Source of the DNA: Veillonella sp.
Lineage (GTDB): Bacteria > Bacillota_C > Negativicutes > Veillonellales > Veillonellaceae
Direction: 5' to 3'
DNA: 38,839 nt
Assembly (NCBI GenBank): GCA_018367495.1
Contig: JAGZGB010000006.1
Coordinates: 1-38,839 of the forward strand
The first letter of the stretch is position 1. Each line of letters starts with the position of its first letter. The position numbers and the translations under genes were made by a program. Below, piece by piece: positions 33,090 through 38,839 of the stretch. The notes under the pieces are model-generated. The model made no database searches. It was not told the DNA's origin and was given only the letters and a program-made list of their open reading frames with translations.

Positions 33090-34154
33090 ATGAGTAATAT
33101 AGAATGGCGTAAAGATACGTTGGTACTATTAGATCAAACTAAATTGCCTACTGAAATTACTTATGTTTACTGTGCGGATTGGCGACAAGTAGCGGAGGCT
33201 ATTAAAATGCTTCGAGTGCGTGGGGCACCTGCTATTGGCGTAGCTGCAGCTTACGGTCTAATTTTAGCTGCCATGGAGGCAGGGAATTTAGATGCTCCGT
33301 TTAGTGAACAACTTATAAGCTTATATGAATTTAGTGAAACTCTAAAGGAAACTCGTCCAACAGCAATCAACTTAGCTTGGGCGGTGGATCGTGTTATTTC
33401 GCTTGTAAAATATCATGTTGAAAGTATGTCCTCTATGAGAGAAGTAGTAGACCTGATTACAAAAGAGGCCATTATTATTCATAAAGAAGATGTTTATTTA
33501 AATCGTCGCATGGCAGAAGCCGGGGCCACATTATTTGAAGGTCAAAAGAATATTAGGATTCTAACTCATTGCAATGCTGGCGCACTCGCTACAGGTGGTT
33601 TAGGTACAGCACTTGGCGTTGTCCGCAAGCTTCATGAAAATGGTCAATTGGATCGAGTTTATGCAGATGAAACACGACCATTATTGCAAGGCGCGCGTCT
33701 TACAGCATTTGAATTGCATGAGGATGGCATACCTGTAACCTTGGAAACAGATAATATGGCTGCTTATGCGATGCAACATGGTCTCATTGATGCTGTTATT
33801 GTCGGTGCAGACCGCATCACTACTAAAGGTGATGTAGCCAATAAAATCGGTACTTATGGTGTGGCTGTGTTAGCTAAATTTCATAATATTCCATTCTATG
33901 TGGCGGCACCATATAGTACATTTGACTTTACTTTAGAAAATGGCAGTGATATTCCAATTGAAATGCGCGATGATTATGAGGTAACATCTTTATATGGTGT
34001 TCAAACAGCACCTAATGATATTGATGTACTCAACCCAGCTTTCGATGTGACACCACATGAGCTTGTTACTGCTATTATTACTGAAGAAGGTGTTTTAAAA
34101 CCAAACTATGAAGAGTCTATTCATAAGCTACGTCAGATCATAGAATCTAAATAA
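33090..34154 (+). CDS. mtnA: Methylthioribose-1-phosphate isomerase
   Basis: MtnA converts methylthioribose-1-phosphate to methylthioribulose-1-phosphate. The 354-residue protein has RVRGAPAIGVAAAYG, ETRPTAINLAWA, the catalytic Cys161 in THCNAGALATGGLGTALG, and Asp241 in GADRITTKGDVANKIGT, as expected for the family and distinct from eIF2B regulatory subunits. The ATG has AAGGAGAAGG upstream. No later enzyme of the classical methionine salvage route is present in the window, so the fate of the product is not shown here. Confidence 0.95.
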   Translation: MSNIEWRKDTLVLLDQTKLPTEITYVYCADWRQVAEAIKMLRVRGAPAIGVAAAYGLILAAMEAGNLDAPFSEQLISLYEFSETLKETRPTAINLAWAVDRVISLVKYHVESMSSMREVVDLITKEAIIIHKEDVYLNRRMAEAGATLFEGQKNIRILTHCNAGALATGGLGTALGVVRKLHENGQLDRVYADETRPLLQGARLTAFELHEDGIPVTLETDNMAAYAMQHGLIDAVIVGADRITTKGDVANKIGTYGVAVLAKFHNIPFYVAAPYSTFDFTLENGSDIPIEMRDDYEVTSLYGVQTAPNDIDVLNPAFDVTPHELVTAIITEEGVLKPNYEESIHKLRQIIESK

Positions 34155-34200
34155 CTAGCTTCTCAAAAATGTAGATTATTAACTATATCGTTATTTAAGT

Positions 34201-34238
34201 AATATAGTATCTTTATAATTTACTATCAATATAGTTTA
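34201..34238. repeat. AATATAGT repeats and a TACTAT..ATATAGTTTA dyad upstream of ahcY
   Basis: AATATAGTAT (34201-34210) and TACTATCAATATAGTTTA (34221-34238) lie about 115-150 bases before ahcY. TATAAT (34214-34219) between them could be a -10, but no -35 was recognised. The rest of the 197-base gap is AT-rich and shows no terminator for mtnA and no riboswitch I recognise. Confidence 0.4.
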
Positions 34239-34351
34239 ATAATGATAAAGACAACAATAACAATTAAATTATGTAGTATCTATACATCCAAGTGGATTGC
34301 CTATTAAATATTTATTTTTTGTTTATATTTGTATGAGTAAAAGGAGTTATT

Positions 34352-35596
34352 ATGCAATCTTTAATTAAAGATATTAATTTAGCCGCTGAAGGCCGTAAGA
34401 AAATTGATTGGGTTTCTAACTTTATGCCTACATTGAATACATTGGGCGACCGTTTTGAAGCAGAACAAACTTTCAAAGGTCAAACAATTGTTGTTAGTGT
34501 TCACTTGGAAGCAAAAACAGCATATTTAGCTACTGTATTAAAACGTGGTGGTGCAGATGTTATCGTAACAGGTTCTAATCCATTGTCTACACAAGATGAT
34601 GTTGCAGCAGGTCTCGTTGATATGGGTCTAACTGTATATGCTTGGTATGATTGTACTGAGGAAGAATATTTTAATTTCCTTAACAAGGCGCTTGATCATA
34701 AACCACACATTATTATCGATGATGGTGGTGACTTGGTAAACTTATTGCACACAACACGTCAAGATGCTAAAGAACGCTTGTTAGGTGGTAGCGAAGAAAC
34801 TACAACAGGTGTACATCGTCTATATGCATTAGAAAACGCTAAACAATTGACATTCCCTATGATTGCAGTAAATGATTCCTACTGTAAATACCTCTTTGAT
34901 AACCGTTATGGTACAGGCCAATCTGTTTGGGATGGTATCATGCGTACTACAAACTTAACTGTAACAGGTAAAAACGTAGTTGTTGCTGGTTATGGTTGGT
35001 GTGGTAAAGGTGTTGCCATGCGTGCAAAAGGCCTTGGTGCTCATGTATATGTAACAGAAGTAGATCCTATTAAAGCGATTGAAGCAGTATTCGATGGTTT
35101 CAAAGTATTACCTATGATTGAAGCTGCTAAAGTAGGGGATATCTTCTGTACTGTTACAGGTTGTAAAGATGTAATTGTGAAAGAACATTACGAAGTAATG
35201 AAAGATAAAGCTATCTTGTGTAATGCTGGTCATTTTGATTGCGAAGTTAATGTTGCAGATCTTACTGAGCTTGCTGTAAGTCACGAACGTGTTCGTCAAA
35301 ACATCGAAGGTTATACTATGGCAGATGGTCGTAAACTTTATGTATTAGCTGAAGGTCGTCTTGTTAACCTTGCAGCTGGCGATGGTCATCCTGCAGAAAT
35401 TATGGACTTGTCATTTGCTATGCAAGCACTTGCTGCAGAACATATTTTACATAATGGTAAAGATATGGACCCTAAGGTATATGTATTGCCTCATGAATTA
35501 GATGCAGAAATTGCGAAACTTAAATTGAACTCCATGGGTTACGACTTAGATTCTTTAACACAAGAACAAATCGATTATTTAACAAAAGTAAACTAA
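34352..35596 (+). CDS. ahcY: Adenosylhomocysteinase
   Basis: AhcY hydrolyses S-adenosylhomocysteine to homocysteine and adenosine with NAD as bound cofactor, relieving inhibition of methyltransferases. The 414-residue protein has the N-terminal substrate domain with SVHLEAKTAYLATVLKRGGA and the NAD-binding Rossmann fold VVAGYGWCGKGVAMRAKGLG (around residues 209-228). TVTGCKDVI, CNAGHFDCEVN and LVNLAAGDGHPAEIMDLSF follow. The ATG has AAAAGGAG upstream. The nearby mtnP and mtaD handle related thio-nucleosides. A hairpin without T run lies between this gene and mtaD. Confidence 0.96.
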   Translation: MQSLIKDINLAAEGRKKIDWVSNFMPTLNTLGDRFEAEQTFKGQTIVVSVHLEAKTAYLATVLKRGGADVIVTGSNPLSTQDDVAAGLVDMGLTVYAWYDCTEEEYFNFLNKALDHKPHIIIDDGGDLVNLLHTTRQDAKERLLGGSEETTTGVHRLYALENAKQLTFPMIAVNDSYCKYLFDNRYGTGQSVWDGIMRTTNLTVTGKNVVVAGYGWCGKGVAMRAKGLGAHVYVTEVDPIKAIEAVFDGFKVLPMIEAAKVGDIFCTVTGCKDVIVKEHYEVMKDKAILCNAGHFDCEVNVADLTELAVSHERVRQNIEGYTMADGRKLYVLAEGRLVNLAAGDGHPAEIMDLSFAMQALAAEHILHNGKDMDPKVYVLPHELDAEIAKLKLNSMGYDLDSLTQEQIDYLTKVN

Positions 35597-35690
35597 TTTC
35601 AAATCAATTTACATCTAAATTTAATAGAAATCTAATAGATTTCTATTAACAATTATATTTAAAATTTATTAGTTTTCTACTTTAATCAAT

Positions 35691-35717
35691 ATAACCGAGC
35701 TATTATGGCTCGGTTAT
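35691..35717 (+). other. Stable hairpin just before the mtaD ribosome binding site
   Basis: ATAACCGAGC pairs with GCTCGGTTAT (35691-35700 with 35708-35717; 10 bp) around a seven-base loop. No T run follows on either strand, so it is not a standard terminator. The mtaD Shine-Dalgarno (GAGGAAAG) starts about five bases after it. It may affect mRNA processing or mtaD translation. Confidence 0.6.
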
Positions 35718-35734
35718 ACCTATGAGGAAAGACT

Positions 35735-37024
35735 ATGTCTGATTTATTAATTACTAATGTAGACGTCTTAACTAATGAGGGCGTTCTTAAAAATTATGCC
35801 ATTGAAATCGAGAATGGCTATATTACATCTATTTTAAATGATAGAGAAGTAGAAAAGGCTAAAGCTTCTGCTAAAGAAGTTCTAGATGGTAAAGGACAAT
35901 TAGCGGCGCCAGGTCTTGTTAATACACATACTCACATTGCGATGGGCCTATTTAGAAATTATGCAGATGATCTTGAACTTATGGACTGGCTTGAAACCGC
36001 CATCTGGCCAACTGAGGCAAAGCTTAATGATGAATATGTACGTTATGGCACACAACTTGGTATTGCTGAGATGTTACGTACTGGGACTACTACATTTAGT
36101 GATATGTACTTCTTTATGAATACAACTGCTGAGGTAGTAAAAGAAACTGGTATTCGTTCTGTTTTATCTCGTGGCTTAGCAGGTGTATCTCCTACAGCAG
36201 ATCAAGCATTAGTTGAAAATGCTGATTTATTCCGTACTTGGAATGGATATGATAATGACCGTATTAAGGTATTACTTGGACCACATGCACCATATACTTG
36301 CCCAGATGCGTACATGGAAAAGGTTATTGCTTTATCTCATGAACTAAATTGTGGCATTCATATGCACTTGTCTGAAACAAAAGGGGAAGTGGAAAATGTT
36401 ATAAAGGTTACTGGAAAAACACCAATCGCTCATATGCATGATTTAGGCCTATTCTGGAATACTACTTTAGCAGCTCACTGTGTTCATGTTACAGATGAAG
36501 ATATGGACATTATGGCTGAAAACAATGTAGCTGTAGCACATAATCCGCAATCTAACCTCAAATTAGCAAGTGGTATTGCACCAGTGCCTGAAATGATTGC
36601 CAAAGGTATTATAGTAGGTCTTGGTACAGATGGCTCCGCATCGAATAATAATGCAGATATGTTAGAAGAAGTTCGCCTTGCTGCTACATTACATAAAGCA
36701 CGTCTCTACGATCCTAAAGCCATTCCTGCACAAGCAGCTTGGAATATGGGTACTGTAGAAGGGGCGAAAGCTCTGGGCTATACAGACCTTGGTGTTTTAG
36801 CAAAAGGGTATCGCGCAGATATCGTTTTATATGACGTATCTGGTATGCATTGGATGCCTCGCTATAATGATTTAGCAGCACTTGTTTACTCTGCAAATAG
36901 TTCTGATGCTAATACTACAATTGTAGGCGGTAAAGTTCTTATGAAAGATAAAGAATTGCTTACTATTGACGAAGAAAAACTTCGCGCTGAAATGACGAAA
37001 GCTCAAGAATATTTTAGTATCTAA
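35735..37024 (+). CDS. mtaD: 5-methylthioadenosine/S-adenosylhomocysteine deaminase
   Basis: MtaD removes the amino group of methylthioadenosine or S-adenosylhomocysteine, giving the inosine forms. The 429-residue amidohydrolase has the metal-binding His65 and His67 (NTHTHIAMG), LRTGTTTFSDMYFF, GIHMHLSETKGEVE, AAHCVHVT and the catalytic Asp in GLGTDGSASNNN, all typical of this subfamily. The C-terminal metal-dependent hydrolase end (YRADIVLYD) is complete. The ATG has GAGGAAAG upstream. With ahcY and mtnP nearby, three different enzymes for the same by-products are clustered. Confidence 0.92.
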   Translation: MSDLLITNVDVLTNEGVLKNYAIEIENGYITSILNDREVEKAKASAKEVLDGKGQLAAPGLVNTHTHIAMGLFRNYADDLELMDWLETAIWPTEAKLNDEYVRYGTQLGIAEMLRTGTTTFSDMYFFMNTTAEVVKETGIRSVLSRGLAGVSPTADQALVENADLFRTWNGYDNDRIKVLLGPHAPYTCPDAYMEKVIALSHELNCGIHMHLSETKGEVENVIKVTGKTPIAHMHDLGLFWNTTLAAHCVHVTDEDMDIMAENNVAVAHNPQSNLKLASGIAPVPEMIAKGIIVGLGTDGSASNNNADMLEEVRLAATLHKARLYDPKAIPAQAAWNMGTVEGAKALGYTDLGVLAKGYRADIVLYDVSGMHWMPRYNDLAALVYSANSSDANTTIVGGKVLMKDKELLTIDEEKLRAEMTKAQEYFSI

Positions 37025-37111
37025 TATTTAGTAATTAATATATTCATAACTATTAAATTATTTATAGGCTACTAATAAATTATATATAAGCTAATATAGT
37101 AATTAGCATAC

Positions 37112-37154
37112 AAAGAAAACCACTCATGAGATTTCATAGAGTGGTTTTTTCTTT
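37112..37154. terminator. Bidirectional terminator between mtaD and the methyltransferase gene
   Basis: AAAGAAAACCACTC (37112-37125) pairs with GAGTGGTTTTTTCTTT (37139-37154), with an inner ATGA/TCAT stem. A and T runs on both sides suit convergent transcripts. Confidence 0.9.
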
Positions 37155-37197
37155 ATATAGACTTAATTTTATTATATTACAACTATTAATTTTCTAA

Positions 37198-37947
37198 TTA
37201 TTTTATGGCTTTAACCAAAAACATAGGTACAGGAATATAGAATTCATCTTCCTCATTATAAATGCGAGGACCCACTGTAGGATCTATAGATACTGAACTA
37301 GCACCCATTTTAGTGAGTAGCTCCTTATCCCATTGAGGGCGTGTATAGGATGAAATTTCTAGCATATGGTATATTGTATGACAACGTTCTTTTAATTCAT
37401 TACTAACGTGTTCATGTGCATGATGTACAGATTGTGGTAAATTATGATGATTGCGTGCATGTTCCGCATCATAGTTTAGAATTAATCCGCCAGGACGGAT
37501 GACACGTAGCCATTCGGCGTAGGCTTTATCAGGATGAGGTAAATTCCATGTTACATTGCGTGCCACAACGATATCAAAGGTATTAGTATCAAAGTTAAGA
37601 TTTTCTGCATCCATCACAGAAAATGTAGCATCAGAATTTAGTGATTCAGCCAGTTGGTTAGCTTCCTCAACCATATTTGGAGTAATATCAATACCATGTA
37701 CTGTATGGCCTAATTCAGAAAGAATGATACTAAAAAATCCAGCGCCACAGCCAATATCTAAAATACGTAAAGAACGGTTAGAGTCAAAGATATGGCTCAT
37801 CAACTCATCGCGCCAAAGCTTAAGTTTAGGACTTTCTAATTCTTTTGCACGTAAAGCACCAAAATCATGTGCTCGATCACTCCAATAAGATGTAATAAAT
37901 TCTTTATCATCTTTTATAGTATGATTTTTTTCAAATATATCGTTCAT
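37198..37947 (-). CDS. Class I SAM-dependent methyltransferase, substrate unknown
   Basis: This 249-residue protein has the standard methyltransferase fold: motif I DIGCGAGFF (residues 64-72), an acidic residue after strand 2 (GIDITPNM), DAENLNFDTNTFDIV, and the post-motif segment WLRVIRPGGLILNYDAEH. The sequence ARNVTWNLPHPDKAYAEW is shared by a group of small-molecule methyltransferases in anaerobic Firmicutes; that recollection does not name a substrate. The ATG at 37947 has GAGGAGAAC upstream. It is a single gene, convergent with mtaD and divergent from the DUF1848 gene. Confidence 0.85.
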   Translation of the reverse strand: MNDIFEKNHTIKDDKEFITSYWSDRAHDFGALRAKELESPKLKLWRDELMSHIFDSNRSLRILDIGCGAGFFSIILSELGHTVHGIDITPNMVEEANQLAESLNSDATFSVMDAENLNFDTNTFDIVVARNVTWNLPHPDKAYAEWLRVIRPGGLILNYDAEHARNHHNLPQSVHHAHEHVSNELKERCHTIYHMLEISSYTRPQWDKELLTKMGASSVSIDPTVGPRIYNEEDEFYIPVPMFLVKAIK

Positions 37948-38048
37948 TTTTTAGTTCTCCTCATTTTTATACCTTCTAATAGTATCATAAAATGAGAATT
38001 CTCTATACTGCAAAAATCACAGTACTCCAGAATAATTACTATTGAGTA

Positions 38049-38057
38049 TGATATAAT
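38049..38057 (+). promoter_or_regulatory. Extended -10 promoter of the DUF1848 gene
   Basis: TGATATAAT (38049-38057) matches TGnTATAAT, 36 bases before the start. No clear -35 is present. Confidence 0.5.
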
Positions 38058-38092
38058 ACATCTATGTTTTTATTTTATGAAAGGGCAGGACT

Positions 38093-38839
38093 ATGATTTT
38101 ACAGACGGGACAGCGTACAGATATTCCTGCCTTTTATGGGCAATGGTTAATTAACCGCGTTCATCAAGGATTTGTAGATGTACGGAATCCGTATAATCCG
38201 ATACAGATAACACGGTATCCTATCAATCATGAGGTTGTAGATGGTATTGCGTTTTGTACAAAGAATCCGTTGCCTTTTATTCCGCTCTTACATGAAATAA
38301 ATGATTATAGACAGTATTGGCATATGACTATAACTCCATATGGAGCAGATATAGAGATTAATGTACCACAAGTAGATTTAGTAATAGACGGATTTAAACA
38401 AATATCTATAAAACGTAATCCTCAATCCATGGTGTGGCGTTATGATCCTATTATTTTAACCCATAACTATACAGTTGATTTTCATTTTGAAAGCTTTTAT
38501 AAAATGGCTAAGTCTCTAGAAGGCTACACAGATACCGTAGTTGTCAGTTTCATAGATATATTTGATAAGGTAGCTCAGAACTTTCCCGAAGGTTATAGAC
38601 CGAGTTTAGATATTCAAACGAAGATCATTAAAGAATTAGTATCTATAGCTCAATCTCATCATATGATACTTAAAACCTGTGGAGAAGGGGCCGTTTTCAA
38701 AGAATTAGGTGTTAATACAGAGGGCTGTCTTACGCTAGACTGTTATGAACGTGCTTGGAACGTAAAATTAAAAGCACCGAAACGTACACCAGCTAGACCA
38801 GAGTGTAATTGTTATTTACATGGTGATATAGGTGCCTAT
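38093..38839 (+). CDS. DUF1848 family protein (partial, runs off the window)
   Basis: The first 249 codons of an open frame are present. The start ATG has AAGGGCAGG upstream. The sequence fits the DUF1848 family: TDIPAFYGQWLINRVHQGFV, AFCTKNPLPFIPLLHEI, WHMTITPYGADIE, MVWRYDPIILTHNYTVDFHF and VVVSFIDIFDKV. Near the cut end CNCYLHGDIGAY precedes the place where the family carries a Cys cluster like that of iron-sulfur enzymes; those Cys lie beyond the window. The function of the family is not established. Confidence 0.85.
   Translation, partial: MILQTGQRTDIPAFYGQWLINRVHQGFVDVRNPYNPIQITRYPINHEVVDGIAFCTKNPLPFIPLLHEINDYRQYWHMTITPYGADIEINVPQVDLVIDGFKQISIKRNPQSMVWRYDPIILTHNYTVDFHFESFYKMAKSLEGYTDTVVVSFIDIFDKVAQNFPEGYRPSLDIQTKIIKELVSIAQSHHMILKTCGEGAVFKELGVNTEGCLTLDCYERAWNVKLKAPKRTPARPECNCYLHGDIGAY

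Noticed and set aside
34155..34351. SAH or SAM riboswitch before ahcY
   Set aside because: The region is AT-rich and shows none of the conserved GC-rich helices of known classes. A short ATCC/GGAT hairpin near 34288-34300 is not enough.

Overview
The window looks like a chromosomal segment of a low-GC Negativicute, most likely a Veillonella. This is an inference from the AT-rich codon use, the gene set and the mix of Firmicutes-type gene order (rplS-ylqF-rnhB, dprA-topA-trmFO, a PolC-type replicase) with proteins that suit a diderm cell (a secreted GH18-type hydrolase with a long charged tail, a PoxB-like quinone-linked pyruvate dehydrogenase). No tRNA, rRNA, CRISPR array, insertion sequence or prophage was recognised. 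Most of the window is ordinary core genome. The less ordinary parts are one AT-rich islet at about 24.0-25.15 kb and several unusual versions of core genes.

Layout. 1-9000 (+): the end of rplS, then ylqF-rnhB, a strong terminator, and a tightly packed run yraN-comM-dprA-topA-trmFO covering DNA uptake processing, topology and tRNA modification. 9103-9927 (-): lgt. 10080-11795 (+): a secreted GH18/YaaH-like hydrolase. 11886-14910 (+): leuS and a ComEB-like dCMP deaminase. 15011-16240 (-): an M29 aminopeptidase. 16352-23883 (+): comEA-comEC-holA-polC, joining DNA uptake to two replisome subunits. 24021-25154 (+): three unrecognised small genes. 25252-26994 (-): poxB. 27284-31067 (+): an FMN riboswitch and the complete riboflavin operon ribD-ribE-ribBA-ribH. 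31264-32142: hslO. 32251-37024 (+): mtnP-mtnA, ahcY and mtaD, which handle methylthioadenosine and S-adenosylhomocysteine. 37198-37947 (-): a methyltransferase. 38093-end (+): a DUF1848 protein cut by the window edge.

How the genes fit together. Competence genes recur: comM and dprA act on incoming single-stranded DNA, ComEA and ComEC take it up, and a ComEB-like deaminase lies close by. The riboflavin operon supplies FMN and FAD, which TrmFO and PoxB need, and is controlled by FMN through a riboswitch with a terminator. The mtn/ahcY/mtaD block clears the by-products of SAM use.

Points that most deserve attention: (i) topA ends in an A8 tract, and a one-base shift there restores a 34-residue Lys/Ser/Glu tail that ends overlapping trmFO; (ii) PolC has no 3'-5' exonuclease insertion in its PHP domain, only a Lys-rich linker; (iii) ComEC has a C-terminal domain that has lost the metallo-beta-lactamase metal motif; (iv) a terminator sits directly in front of comEA, and its 5' arm can also pair with the comEA Shine-Dalgarno; (v) the AT-rich islet carries three small genes without recognised homology.
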